From Gnetum montanum (Eukaryota; Streptophyta; Gnetopsida; Gnetales; Gnetaceae), in the NCBI GenBank assembly GCA_015680685.1, contig MNCI01002312.1:275305-339304 (forward strand): 64,000 nt of DNA, read 5' to 3'. Below are positions 1 to 12,740 of this stretch, piece after piece. Both the position numbers and the translations under genes were made by a program. The notes beneath the pieces are model-generated. The model ran no database searches. It worked only from the letters and a program-made list of their open reading frames with translations, and had not been told where the DNA came from. Numbering within the stretch: position 1 is the stretch's first letter; every line of letters begins with the position of its first letter.

Positions 1-1260
1 CTACACATCACCGTGGAAATTTTATTTTTGTCTGCTTTACCGTTGATACTTCTTGGGGATGCATTTGCCTATGCCTGTACTGTGCCATGTTTCTATTTTT
101 GTTTGAAGTGTGGAAAAGGAGGCAGCTAAATAATCATTTGCAGAGCCTTCAGCATCACGAATTGGATGTGATTGCTGCAGAGAAAAAAATAAATAATAAT
201 AAGAAAAAAAATGCTGCCGAAGGAGTCAGTCTCTCTCAATTTGCAGATACGGGCTCTCCTGTACCCTCCAATGTTGCTTTAGAAATTAGTGGAAAACTTC
301 CTTTTAATGCATTAACTTGAATACATATGGATCCATGGTTGTGGAGGTTGGAATTGCTATCTAGACGACAATCAAGAATATGCTTGTTCCTATAGATTCT
401 TTAATTAATCAAAGTTATCCCTGGGAAGAGATTTCAGTGGCCGTCAGCTTAACTGACAAGGGTTTCTAGGTTTGAATTTTACAGTGCAAAGTGGGGCTCA
501 TTGGCCGATCTGGATTTCCGTGTCCATGTGCATATAAGTCTGGTACAGTTACCAGCACCATCGTTTGATCCACGAGTCGCACGGCTGCAACACGAACCCA
601 CGTTTCCCTTTCTACAATTACGAATTTATGGAGGAACGCTTGGTGCCTGTTGTTGCTGTTGTGCATCAATGGCAAAAAATTAAAGGAGAAGCACAAAAAT
701 AGAAGGCAATGCTGACCACGTCGTCAGAATGGAGGTCTGGCAGAGACTGATGCGTGCAATCACTCAAGATTTTAGGATAGATCTACGTTTCCACTCACTG
801 CCGTGACTCACAATACTCTGTTGTAGGGATTCTTTCACTGTGGCCTTGTCAAGAAAACCTGGTTTTTCTAGGAACGCATTTAAAAAAAACTTATAGGTGA
901 TAATCACAAATGACATCCATTCCTAGAACCTACAATCCGAAATAGCAGCTGTGCCCGCCGATGCATTCGTTATCGCCATACCAATCCACTGAACACGGCG
1001 ACAGAGACACGAAGGCATTCTAAGACAGGTGTATAACCGAATCTGCAGAGCAAGAGATATTTTAACTAATGCTGGAGTTGCAGTTTAATCTATCATTGAA
1101 ACTTACCATTAATTTAATTATTCCAAGTGCCCTACTGAAGACTTACCTTTGATTTAATTATTCCAAGTGTTTAAACATTATTTTTCCAACATTATTATAT
1201 ATATAAGTTACTACTCATAAAATATTTGCAATATTAATGTTAAAATATTTGTAAAATATT
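1..1260. other. Stretch with no recognised gene
   Basis: No protein family, RNA gene or repeat structure is recognised here. A short plus-strand reading frame at about 87-323 has fairly ordinary codon use in its second half and ends in TGA, so it could be the last exon of a gene lying to the left, but nothing identifies it. The last 150 bases become strongly AT-rich just before the assembly gap. Confidence 0.4.
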
Positions 1261-1912
1261 NNNNNNNNNNNNNNNNNNNNNNNNNNNNNNNNNNNNNNNN
1301 NNNNNNNNNNNNNNNNNNNNNNNNNNNNNNNNNNNNNNNNNNNNNNNNNNNNNNNNNNNNNNNNNNNNNNNNNNNNNNNNNNNNNNNNNNNNNNNNNNNN
1401 NNNNNNNNNNNNNNNNNNNNNNNNNNNNNNNNNNNNNNNNNNNNNNNNNNNNNNNNNNNNNNNNNNNNNNNNNNNNNNNNNNNNNNNNNNNNNNNNNNNN
1501 NNNNNNNNNNNNNNNNNNNNNNNNNNNNNNNNNNNNNNNNNNNNNNNNNNNNNNNNNNNNNNNNNNNNNNNNNNNNNNNNNNNNNNNNNNNNNNNNNNNN
1601 NNNNNNNNNNNNNNNNNNNNNNNNNNNNNNNNNNNNNNNNNNNNNNNNNNNNNNNNNNNNNNNNNNNNNNNNNNNNNNNNNNNNNNNNNNNNNNNNNNNN
1701 NNNNNNNNNNNNNNNNNNNNNNNNNNNNNNNNNNNNNNNNNNNNNNNNNNNNNNNNNNNNNNNNNNNNNNNNNNNNNNNNNNNNNNNNNNNNNNNNNNNN
1801 NNNNNNNNNNNNNNNNNNNNNNNNNNNNNNNNNNNNNNNNNNNNNNNNNNNNNNNNNNNNNNNNNNNNNNNNNNNNNNNNNNNNNNNNNNNNNNNNNNNN
1901 NNNNNNNNNNNN
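1261..1912. other. Assembly gap (run of N)
   Basis: This is 652 undetermined bases. Any long reading frame that crosses it is an artefact of the Ns. It falls inside or beside the LTR-like segment that ends at 2543, so the size of that element is unknown. Confidence 0.99.
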
Positions 1913-2543
1913 CAAAATGAAGTCTCGTACATGGTAGTTTACACAGCAATTTTTTGGTAGCATAGTAGGATTGTCTTGAAGAAATTGCTTATTTGAGCCT
2001 TGGAAGTTTGAACAATTCATAGTTATTGAATTTGGGATAGCTTTATTGCAAAGTGTTTACTCGTGTCATTTTACCTTGTTTAAATATTTGAGGTCCACGC
2101 AAATTTTCTTTCTTTTCTATCTATTTCCATCGAATCTGGCTCTATTTCTAATTTTCTTGTGGAACTATTTCTTTCTCTAGGGAAAATTAGAAGTAGATTC
2201 ATAGAGTTGTGCTCAAATGTTTTTGCAAAATTTTATTTGTTACAAGTAGGTATTATAAGGACCATGGAGACTAGGTAATTAAACAAAATAGAAACTCTCA
2301 ACAACTCACAGTACTTGGCAAAGTTGGCTAAATCTCTTTAAGATAAGTCATTTGTAGTTTACACACAATGCAATCATTTCATTTTACACAACCGCACACT
2401 GCAACAGCACACACACACACACTCACATTAACTACTAAGTCTATTTGGAGGTATCTGGGCCTTGGTGTTGCCGGAGATTAGCAAGCACCTAAATCCTATT
2501 TGAGGACACTCGTTGGCAGTCGCGTCCCAAACGGTCGCCAACA
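1913..2543 (+). mobile_element. LTR-like segment F ending in CCAACA
   Basis: The right border is sharp: the sequence ends GGTCGCCAACA and the next base belongs to the 3' LTR of copia element C. The last 19 bases (TCCCAAACGGTCGCCAACA) recur exactly at 28245-28263, and 14 of them at 27201-27214 where they precede a primer-binding site, so this is probably the end of an LTR of the same family as element D. No coding sequence is visible. The left border is not found; the gap at 1261-1912 may lie inside the element. A CA microsatellite sits near 2407-2424. Inference: a retrotransposon inserted into the LTR of C. Confidence 0.4.
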
Positions 2544-2604
2544 CAAATATGAAGAGAAAAAATCAGACTCCATTCTTTCCAACCTCTCACTTGGAGGCTA
2601 ATTT
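2544..2604 (-). mobile_element. Stub of copia C 3' LTR and polypurine tract
   Basis: Read on the minus strand, an LTR starts at 2581 with TGGAAAGAATGGAG. It matches the start of the complete LTR at 48868-49224 (TGTCAAGAATGGAG) for about 38 bases, until cut by segment F at 2543. Immediately upstream (2582-2604, minus) is a purine-rich stretch, CCAAGTGAGAGGT, in the place and form usual for the polypurine tract of Tnt1-type copia elements. Confidence 0.65.
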
Positions 2605-2681
2605 TCAGAATCCACTAATGAAACCTTGTACCTCTCTTGCCCCATAAAAAAATGCTCACCTAGTGTGGTACCTCCTCATAA

Positions 2682-4499
2682 TTAACCTTGGAGGCCAACT
2701 GAGATAGTGCACAACCTTAGTTTATCCAGAGTAACAACTTTGGTCATCATGTATGTTGGGCTCTTTAATCTAAGAATCTTCTTTAATGACAATACTCCTT
2801 CATTTATCAATCCACGAATGTGGTGATACCTCAATTAAATATGCTTTGATCTTTCATGGAATGCTAGATTTTTAGCAAGATGAATGGCACTTTAACTATC
2901 ATTGTAAAGTGCATTGTTGTCTTGTCTCTTGCCCAACTCTTTCAAAAAATTCTTCAACCAAATTATTTTTTTACTAGCTTATGAAATAGCCATATATTCT
3001 ACTTTTGTGGTCGAGAGAGTAACACTTTTCTAAAGTCTAGACATCCATCTAATAGTAGTACCACCCAAAGTGAAGACATGACCTATCATACTCTTTCAAT
3101 TATCCAAGTCTCCACCCAAATCAGTATATGAGAAGCCTTATAAAGTAACATCATTCTTTTTAAAATAAAGTTTCATACTTGACGTGCCTTTTAAGTATCT
3201 AAAAATCCACTTCATAGCTTCCAATTTCTCCCTTCCTAGATTTGACATATACATGCTAACAACTCCTACTACATGAGCTATGTTCAGCCTTGTACACACC
3301 ATAGCATATATCAAGATTCCAATCACTAAAGCATAAGGTACTCTAGCCATGTATTTTCTCTCCTCATTTATTTTTGGTGACTACTCCTTAGAGAGACAAA
3401 ATTGGCTTCCCATAGGAGTACTTCTGATATTAGCGTCTTGAAGTCTAAACCTACTCAGCAACTTTTCTATGTACTTTTCTTGAGATAGCTTCAAAAGTCC
3501 CTTTAATCTATCTCTAGATATTTTCATCCCAAGTATATGCTTAGCTGGCCCTATGTATTTCATCTCAAATTTTTTTTGCCAATTGTTGCTTCAACCTATT
3601 GATCTCCTTCATACTAGGCCTTGCAACTAGAATATCATCAACATATAATAGCAATATGATATAAAAATCATCAAAATTATTGAAATAACAAAGCCACTAT
3701 CACACATGAATCCATCAAAATTCTTGTACCATTGTCTAGGAGCCTACTTTAATCCATACGAAATTTCTTTAATTTACATACCAAATTTTCCTTCCATGGA
3801 ACTTGGAAGCCTTCTAGTTGTGTCATGTAAATTTCTTCTTCAAGGTCACCCATGTAGGAACACAATCTTCACATCTAATTATTTGAAGTGTAGATTTTCT
3901 ACAGCCATAATACTCAGCACCAATCTAATAGTCGTCAACTTGACTACAAGAGAGAATATCTCATTGTAGTCAATCCCTTTCTTTTTTTGAAAGCCCTTAA
4001 TTACTAATCTAACCTTGTATATATTGCTACCATCATGCTCATCTTTGACCCTATACACCCACTTATTCTACAAGGCTTTCTTCCCTTCTAGCAAGTTAGT
4101 AAGTGTCCATGCTTCATTGCTTTCAATGGATTTCATCTCATCTTTCATGACTAACTCCCACATGACTGAATCTTTCACTTGCACTGCTTCATAAAAATGC
4201 TTCAATTCCCCAACATTATTTAGAATTAAATAATGTAAACAAGGAGAATATTATTGTGAATGTTTGATCACTCTATTTGATCTTCTCAATGAAGGCTTAG
4301 GGGTAATTGGTTATGCTTCTACACTTCCATTTTTAGGACTAGCTTGCACCATTTTAGACACAACATTTTCTAAAATTTCCTCCAACTCAATCTTCTCATG
4401 TTCTTTTGTATATTTGCATGCACACTTTGATTCTATGGAAATCCTATCGTTAAACATCACATTTTCATTAAAGGTAATGTGACATCTAAAAAAAATCGG
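2682..4499 (-). pseudogene. Copia C pol, left half: reverse transcriptase and RNase H
   Basis: This is the C-terminal half of a Ty1/copia polyprotein of the Tnt1/Tork type. Visible on the minus strand are the start of the RT domain, the catalytic YVDD box at 3634-3645, the segment ending GPAKHILGMKISRDR at about 3510-3560, the VCTRLNIAHVVG RNase H lead-in near 3270, the AIHLAKN motif near 2865, and the terminal stop at 2682. Frameshifts and stops break it, so it is dead. It begins at the 3' LTR of gypsy element B; the expected N-terminal half lies at 46756-48824 beyond B. About 25 bases of the region just before the RT domain occur in both halves. Confidence 0.85.
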
Positions 4500-6701
4500 T
4501 GGTTGGAACACTAAGAGGTTATCAAGCATACAGCCTAATCCTGGATCCATGCGAGGGTCATGCTAGAGAAAATGGAAATGAGGTGCCCTAAATGGTCTGT
4601 TCAATTAGTCAGGGACTTACATGGTGTACAATAACCATATGCAAACAGTAATTTTAAAATGCAAGACACTCAAATTGAAATGGAAGAAAACGTGGGGTGC
4701 ACGATAATAGAAATGCATCAAAGCATGTAACTAGGACAATAAGCATGAATAAGTACACATGAATGCAACATATATGCTATAGAAAAAATGGAATGAGATT
4801 TTAGGTGAGGGATTGCACCACCCAAAAATTGGGGGATCTGATCTTTGTTTGGCTAATGAATATGTACAACTGGTATGCAGTACTAGACAAGCACAGCTAA
4901 CAATGGAATAATATGATCATAACTCCTGGACTGCTGCCTATGGGATGCTAATAGAAACCAATGAGCTGATGCTTGCTGAGCTGAGAGGCACTATGCTGGG
5001 TTGAGGAGAGATCTGGGAAGTGCTACTACTAGGATTTTCTATTTATCAACCTTCTATTTGCCAATCTCTTTGTCAAAGCTTACTGCAAGAAGCCAACAGC
5101 CAAAAGCCAACTTCCAAAAGAAAACCTTTTAAACATTATTTTCTAGGGTATTTATAGATCCAAGAGTGGGAGGAATATGTGGTTGGATGCCACATTTCCT
5201 GGGTCTGATAGGGCACAAACGTGGATGTGCTACACTGGTGTGTGATGCTATGCTAATGTGCTATGCTGAATGGAACGAGGCTGGAAGTGAGACCTACTAA
5301 GCTATGACCTTATCATTCAGATTGCATGTACCCAAGGGACTACCATATTTTTACAAAAAATTCTTATGACAAATGTAAAGTGAAGCTTATGCTTCGGGAC
5401 TACATCTTCCCCTCTCTTATGAGTAGCCTCAAGTGTAGAGCCAATTTTGGGACTTCACAATGGATGCAACAAGCACAGAAAAATGTTGATATCGACTATT
5501 AAGGAGATGTTGGGGTAGAATTGACCATGGATGAAGAGTCCTGAAGAGTCCAAAGATGTCTTGTAGCTTCTTTTCAAGTGTTACACTACTTACGTTGTTC
5601 AACATAGCGTAGTAGCATGAAGACCTGCTCGCTACACTATGCTACACTACACAGCATAGTAGCCACCTTTAAGATAAGTTTTGCTCAAAAAATGAAAATA
5701 ACCCTCTGAGGCTTAGCAAGGCAAGCTATTTCAATAACCAACCATTACACTTTTCATGTTAAAGAAGCCTGAGACTTCCTGGTTTCATCCCTGGGACATC
5801 TTTTATTTTGTAGGTCCTTGCTACACTGTGCTATGCTATGCAGCGTAGTAGCAAGTCTGAGATGAATTTGAACTACAACCTGCAATGTTTTCTTAGGAGA
5901 CTTTGATTAGGACCTAAGGGTGAAGTGGGACAGGTAGTCTTGGAGGTTGAAGCATGGCCAAGTGTAATTCTTTTGCTAGAACAACTTGAGAAAAGACTTT
6001 CTTAGTGCTAGCATTTTGCTACGCTGTACGTTGTGTAGCGTAGCACAGTGTAGCACCTAGATTGGGGAATCTTTTGCAAAATTTTCCTATGTCACATCGA
6101 TCACACTTCAAGGGTATAGCAAGGTAAGCATCCTTGAAGATTGAAGAATGGTCAAGTGCATTTTCTCTATCAATACAATTTCAAGGAAGATTGTGTTATG
6201 GTTAGCACCTTGCTACATTGTGCAGCATAGCACAACATAGCGCCCAAAATGGGATGAATTTTGTGAAATTTTCCATATTTTTTCCATGCTACAGTAATCA
6301 TATTCCAAGGATGAAGTAGGGTAGGCATCCTTGGATACTGAATATCTGCCAACTGCATCTTTTGTGTTTTATCTAACACTTACAAAATTTTTTATTATCA
6401 CATGGCCTACTACGTTGTGCAGCGTAGCATAGTGTCACAAGCCTCACAATTAGAAAATTTGCTAAACTATTTAGTCCATCCTCAGTGACTCCCTTTTTGC
6501 AAACTAGCCTCATGACTGGGTGCTGCGTTGATTGTAATATAGAGGGTGGCAAGCAGGCCCAAAAGTGGGTTCATAGGCATCAGGACTTCCAGTGTGCCAT
6601 GTTTTCTACATGGTCCAATGTGACACCGTGCTTGTAGAGATACTTGGTTAAATTTCAAAAATGTGCTAAATCATGAGAGTCCAAAAATATATGGTATTTC
6701 A
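4500..6701 (-). repeat. Element B 3' LTR
   Basis: This is 2202 bp, aligning along its length with 44521-46755. On the minus strand it starts TGAAATACC and ends with CCA. It contains many CTAYGCTAY/RTAGCRTAG motifs, some arranged as inverted repeats (about 5590-5660, 5820-5850, 6010-6050, 6205-6245, 6405-6430). No open reading frame in it looks real. Confidence 0.9.
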
Positions 6702-6730
6702 ATGCCTCCTCTTTATTTACATTTGGAGGA
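6702..6730 (-). other. Element B polypurine tract
   Basis: The minus strand reads AAAGAGGAGGCAT directly before the LTR start TGAAAT. It corresponds to the AAAGAGGGGCCAA tract of element A at 38524-38537. It primes second-strand synthesis in LTR elements. Confidence 0.7.
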
Positions 6731-8150
6731 TCTTCCCGAGAGATGTTAACAATGAAAACAAAACATTATGCTAAATGCAACACTCACATTGTTTGTTAGT
6801 TCCTACTTAGATAATGCTTTGCTATGCTTGGGAGTGCTAGGAAAGCTAAGTATGATAGAGAAAGGGAATGGGTTTGAGGAAATTGGACTAGGAAAAAGGA
6901 AAGATGTAGGATGTGTTATCATGAGAGCCATTGTCATAGTGTGATCCCTCGTCAGAATGATTATGAGGGATTTGGCACACATGAGTAGCTTCTCCATTTG
7001 GATTTCAACCTCCCATCAGAGTGCTTAGAGGTGGTCGATCCAAGGCTGAGATGATTGCAAAGAAACTATGCTATTTGCTTTGGGAACTTGGCTATATCGC
7101 CATTTTTCATTCATTTCTTTAGGGGAAATCATACACCCATGTTCATTCGAGGGAAACTGTGTCATCACTATAGAACAGGTGTTCCCTCCCTGGGATGAGT
7201 TTGTGTTACATCCATGTGGGGCTTTGACTAGTCTATAGAGGCTTCCCATAGGACAAGCTGCATTACGTCTATCATGGGCTTGGAAGTTAAGCATGGGAAA
7301 GGGTTTCACATGCATTGGAAAATCTTGGGAGGAAGATGTCAGAAATTGTAAGTATATGGAATGGAGATTAAGTTGGCTGAAGGGAGAATAGGATATGCAC
7401 TCTCAAGTACCTAGGCTAATCGAAGCAAGTACTTTAGAATAATGTAGTGTCTTGTTCTCATGGTGGAACAAATTCATGAATGATGCCATCTTGGCTTTTA
7501 TCCTACAAAAAAAACAAAGAGAAAACTAGAAAAAACAGCCATCAAGGGTAGTAAGGGCAAAGTCCTATTTTCTTGGGACACTACTAGGGTGGCAAGTGTT
7601 ATGTCTTACACATGCAATGTTCAAAGTAGGAAGGCCAATGCAGGCTTCGACAGCGGTAGGCCAGAAAGCTTCAACAACCCTACCGAAAATAAGCATTAAA
7701 GAGGCTAGGAGCAGTGATGATGTAGGTGCTCAGGAATCCCCACCAAAAGCAAGAATCATGAAATCCAACTGCAAGGTGAGAAGCCTAACAGTTGAATGCT
7801 TTTTTAGACTCTAGCAATGGTGAGGACTAGAGGATGCCAACATTATGGTTACGCCACAATTCTTTTGGGACTCCAGCAGGGAGTTCTGACAATGGGAGCT
7901 ATGACCAAACTGATTGGCAATGATGGAAATAGCTCTAGAAGGTCAACAAGATGTCATATGGCATCTCTAGAAGATCAGCAAGATACCATGGATAACAACA
8001 CTGCATATGTCCCAAAGGGATTTTCCTTGGTGGCGTGAACTTCATTCTAGAACTACCACATCCCACCCCATCTTGCTTATGAAGGTTGAAGATATGCATG
8101 CTCACTTGTTCACAAGGTCACATATGTGAGCTAGGAGGTGTTGCACTGCG
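6731..8150 (-). other. Element B 3' non-coding region
   Basis: No conserved protein is seen. A block at about 7171-7273 (minus) matches 38174-38282 of element A, sharing pieces such as GGATGTAAC and GGAACACCTGT, so part of this non-coding region is conserved between the two elements. The rest is not recognised. Confidence 0.5.
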
Positions 8151-8154
8151 AACT

Positions 8155-8570
8155 CAATTTTAGGTCCCAATAGACCGTAAGATGTGCTAGTTTAAAGTCT
8201 TAGTAGACTATGGTCCTAGTTTAGGGTCTAGGCAAACCAAGCTATGCTAGTTTAAGGTCCCAATAGACGATTGTGCTAGTTTAAGATCCCAGCAGATCGC
8301 ACTATGATAGTTTAAGGTCCTAGTAGACCATTTTCCTAGTTTAAGGTCTTGACAATCCATTGTGCTAGTTTAAGGTCATAGCAAATGGAGGATGGCCAGT
8401 TTAAGGTCATAGAGGACCATGTTGTGGGTACTAGTTTTATGTCATGGCCCAAACACGTGTTGTGTCATTTTAACATCATAGTAGATGTTCTATGCCAATT
8501 TTATGTCATAGCAGATGGTTTGTGCTAGTTTATGGTCATAGCAGAATATCTACTTACCTTGCTTTATGTT
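8155..8570 (-). repeat. Hairpin-unit array 3 of element B
   Basis: About 12 degenerate units of the type TAGTTTAAGGTC-N6-GACC (plus-strand reading) are spaced about 33-40 bases apart, just downstream of the integrase end. In element orientation each unit is GGTC-N6-GACC followed by TTAAACTAGCA. The same unit forms five other arrays in elements A and B. Confidence 0.8.
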
Positions 8571-8689
8571 TGGTGTAATCTTTCATGTTAGGCATAGTAG
8601 GGCTTCAAGTTCAAATGATTGATAGGATTTGGGAATTCGTTTCCATATGAGTTAGCAAGTTTGAATGCCCCATTCTCATATGATTTTGT

Positions 8690-11600
8690 TTCCAAAAAAA
8701 GGCCCTTCCTAGTTGGCTAAGAATTTTTTCATGGGCTCACAGAAAGCCTTGAGGACTAAGTCCTCCTTCTTGATCAGTCGTTGGTGCAAATTGTAGTGAT
8801 GTTTCCACTGTTGCTTGTCTTGGTACCACTCGATGCTTTTAAGTGTTTGGATGTGCTCCTTCTTCACAGAGTCAAGGTCAATGATCCTTGACTTGTTGCT
8901 TTGAGCCTCATCTATGATGTTCAAAAGGATCATTCAAAGTGATGGAACTTGCAATTCAAGAGGTAACACTACTTTAGATCTGTATACAAGACTATACAAG
9001 GTCTTACCTATAGCTGTCCTACATGTTGTGTGATAAGCCCAAAGCATGTAGAGGATTTGCTCATGCCATCACCTCTTGCTACTACTAAGAATCCTTTTCA
9101 AAATGTTGATAATGACTTTATTGGTAGCCTCTACTTGGCCATTTGCCTAGGGGTAATATGATGATGAGAAAGAACGTTTGATACCAAGACTTTCATAAAA
9201 GGCTTTGGTTTTTATGCTACTAAATTGGGGCTCGTTGTTGGTAACAATAGTCATGGGAAGGCCAAATCATATCACTATGTTATCCAAAAGGAACTTGAAA
9301 ACTTGTTGGAATGTGGTCTTTTTGAGAGGAATGGCTTCTACCCACTTTGTAAAGTACTCAGTTGTAGTAATGATGAAACTATACCCTCTAGAAGACTTAG
9401 GTGTAATGGGTCCTATGATGTCTAGTCCGCAACATTGGAAAGGCCATGTGATTTATGTGATATGTAATTCAGTAGGAGATAAATGTATAAGGTTCCCATA
9501 TCATTGACATATATTGCATGTCCTTACCTTAGCAATGCAGTTGCATTCCATGTAAGGCCAATAGTAGCCTAAACGTCTAATTTTTGCTACCATAGCCTTG
9601 GGAGCTATGTGCCCTCCACACAATCCCTCATGGACTTGATCAAAAAAATTTTGTGCTTCATCCCCATTAACGCAAACTAGAAATATCCCATCATAAGAGC
9701 ATTTGCATAGAGTGTTTTCTCTTATGACGACATGTTATCATGCTTGCTTTTCTGTTGCATCCCTTTGGGCAAGTGTCAGGTTGTGTGGGGGTTCATCATG
9801 TTGGAGATATGTTTTAATGTCATCATACCTTTCTTGAGTATGTACTTCACTTACAGATGCTATATTTTCCATGTGAATGATGGGGTCGGTGCATTTCACT
9901 ATCGTAGTAGGTAAGGTGGCAAACATGTGTAGCAGTACACTCAGGGCCAACATTGCTAATGCATCGGCTATAGTATTTTCATTACAGGGTACGTATTGAA
10001 CATCCAAGGTTGCAAATTTCTTTAGCACATATTTGGCTAAATCATAGTAAGGTTGTAAATGTTATGCCTTGCATGTGAATACCTCTTCAACATGATTAAT
10101 GACTAATTGCAAGTCATCTCAAATTGCTAACTTTTAGATTCCTAACTCTCGAGCTACTAGAATGCCCCTAAGGAGACCTTCATATTCTACTACATTGTTG
10201 ATGCAAAGAAATGTGAAATGATATGCAAAAGGTTGGATCTCTTGAGAGGGAAATGTGAAAAGCGGTGGCACTACCACCTTGTGCAGTTGAGGCATCATAA
10301 AAATGTATGATGGCTTCAAAGTCTGCAAGTACTAGGCGTATGCTACTAACCTGCTCATCTCAAAATTCAAGCTCTATCACTCCTTGATCATTGGTATGCG
10401 GAGCCATAAGCTGTGTAGCTATTTCTTGACCCTTTATAGATGACTATGCTACCTAGTGTAGGTTGAATTCCATGATTATGGCTTTCCATTGAGCTATGCT
10501 ACTTTTGTATATATTGGTTGTAATAGCCCAAAGTATGTTATTCTTGCAAATAATGTTTACTTGGCTATCAAACAAGTAATGCCTCCACTTTTTAAGTTCG
10601 AACACTAAAGTAAGAAAATTTTTCTCTACTTTCTGGTATTTTTCTTCATAGGCTACCAACGCATGACTCAAGTAGTAGATAGGGATTTCGGAACCATCAT
10701 TCCTCTTTTGGCAGAGCAGAGCAGCAATAGACTAGTCTGAAGATAAATGTAAAAAGTTTTGTCTCTCTATGGAGGGTAAATAGTGGGAAGATGGACAAGC
10801 CCTTTTTGTAAGCTATCAAAAGCCTCTTGACATTGATTTGTCCATTCAAAGTTAAATCCCTTTTTTAGCAAGTGTTTCACTAGATGCAACTTATCTATTA
10901 ACCTTGCGATAAATCTTCTTATGAATTGTACCCTACCTTGTAGCCTACATAACTCCTTAAGGTTTGTAGGTGGTGCCAAGTTAACAATGGCTTTAACTTT
11001 ATCAAGCTCTACATGTATCCCTATTTTTGACACTAAAAAACCTAACATGTGTCCACTTTTGACTCTGAAAATACATTTTCCAGGGTTGAGGTGAAGTTCA
11101 TGCCTACGAAAACATTGAAGGACCAAGTTTAGGTTTTTTTCATGATCAATAGCTTTCTTAGATTTAATGGCTATATCATCCATGTAATCATTTATCTTCT
11201 CTAAATGATAGTCACTAAAGATGTAAGTCATCACCTGCTGATATGTCGTTCCTACATTCTTTAGCTTGAAGGACATCATCATGTAACAAAATGTTTCCTA
11301 AGGGATCATGAAGGTGGTGGCTAGTTGATGTTCTAGGTTTATGTGAATTTGATTGTAGCCTGAGAATCCATCCATGAATGATAGTAAGGCATGGCCTACC
11401 GTGGTATCGATCAGTTGGTCGATGCTAGGCAATGGAAAATCGTCCTTAATCGTTGCCTTGTTCAAATCCCATAAGTCTATATAAATTTGTATACCCCCAA
11501 TTTTCTTGAAAATGACTATGATGTTTAATACCCACTCCAAATAATTGAATGCCCAAATGAACCCATCCAAGTAAAGTTTTTCCCATGTACAGGTAAGGTG

Positions 11601-12038
11601 ATTTCTAGTTTAATCTTGCAGGTTTTTTTTTTACCACCTTTACACATGAACCTAGTATGATATTATGTTGTATGATGCATGGGTCTAAGCCTAGCATATC
11701 TTCATACAATCATTCAAATACTTTAGCATTAATTGAGGACCTTAAAGATGTTTTTTTGAACCTGACTCTAGAAAAGAGCTAACCTTTAATGTTCTTGCCT
11801 CTCTTTTGGATGTAGTCATGGGGATTTCGATAAGGGGGTCCTCAGTTACATCACTGACTTCTAGATCTAAGGCACAGATTAGATGTTTGAGGTAATCTAA
11901 GGGTGTTTCTAAGGATGCTATGTAGTTGTCATAGGAGGGTGGTTTGAAGTCTACCAACTCTACATTCAAGGATCTCATAAACCAGTTGTGGGGTCCTGTC
12001 AGAGTTAAGGGAAAATAGAGATCATCATGCACGGTCAT
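8690..12038 (-). pseudogene. Element B pol: RT, RNase H, second RNase H, integrase
   Basis: Ty3/gypsy pol on the minus strand. From the N terminus: a pre-RT segment (12038-11742) matching that of element A; RT with LSFMDGFSGYNQI near 11370 and the YMDD box at 11175-11186; a gypsy RNase H with YEEKYQKVEKNFL near 10630; a second RNase H with NNVVEYEGLLRG near 10180 and an NENTIADALA motif near 9970; integrase with an altered catalytic motif (TNNEPQF near 9215-9240, normally TDNGPQF) and ANGQVE near 9130; and an integrase C-terminal tail to about 8700. Stops and frameshifts are many, especially at 11570-11740. It is homologous throughout to 33823-37284. Confidence 0.88.
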
Positions 12039-12147
12039 TTTTTAAGCACTCCTACAATAATAAGCCAAAAAAAAAAGTCAAGTGATACCTGCTTAACAAA
12101 GCAACATGCAATGAAATATATGTAAGGCAATGATGCAATGTTAAAAA

Positions 12148-12420
12148 ATTTCCAGTTTAAGGTCTTAGCGGACCACCACCATGCAAAGTTATATGTCAAA
12201 ATTACTAGTTTAAGGTCGTAGCGGATCATCACTATGACTAGAAAATAGAGGGAATTCTAAAATTGCTAGTTTAAGGTCATAGCGGACTACAATCATGCAA
12301 CATTATATGCCAAAATTTACTAGTTTAAGGTCATAGTGGATCGTAACTATGCAATGTTGTAAGTCAAAATTGCCAATTTAAGGTTGTAGCAGACCGTAGC
12401 TGTGTAACATTACAAAAATG
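12148..12420 (-). repeat. Hairpin-unit array 2 of element B
   Basis: Five units such as TAGTTTAAGGTC-GTAGCG-GATC are spaced 55-60 bases apart. The array lies between the start of the pol reading frame (minus) and the promoter of the antisense gene (plus), exactly where element A has its array 2. Confidence 0.8.
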
Positions 12421-12618
12421 AGGTGAAAATTTTGGCATATTTGCATGCTATGCTACAACTGTGTGCTACACTGCAACTATGTGCTATGCTACAAGGGACA
12501 AGGGCATTCCACATTATGCGTGGGATGTGGGACATTCCATGTTAGGTGTGGGATGTCCCGTGTTAGGTGTGGGACATGGAACATCCCAAAAATTAACAAG
12601 TGTTGTAACCTTGTAAGC

Positions 12619-12626
12619 TATAAATA
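12619..12626 (+). promoter_or_regulatory. TATA box of the antisense gene in element B
   Basis: TATAAATA followed by GGGG lies about 120 bases before the first in-frame ATG. The surrounding 50 bases align with the minus strand of element A at 32945-32995 (ATAAATAGGGG, then a run resembling TTGTCATTTTCATT). Conservation between two diverged elements supports a real core promoter. Confidence 0.6.
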
Positions 12627-12740
12627 GGGGATTACCCATGGTAATCTTGTCATTTTCATTATCAGAGCTAACAACCATAGCATAGTGCGATTCAAACAGA
12701 GAGGCAATGTAGCGATCGATACATCCAAGTTTGTCAACAT

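Noticed and set aside
1211-2020. Long minus-strand reading frames across 1211-2020
   Set aside because: Almost all of the length is the N gap at 1261-1912; no information supports a protein.
8155-8570. CRISPR-like array
   Set aside because: Units are degenerate with irregular spacing, no unique spacers of constant length, and the context is a plant retrotransposon.
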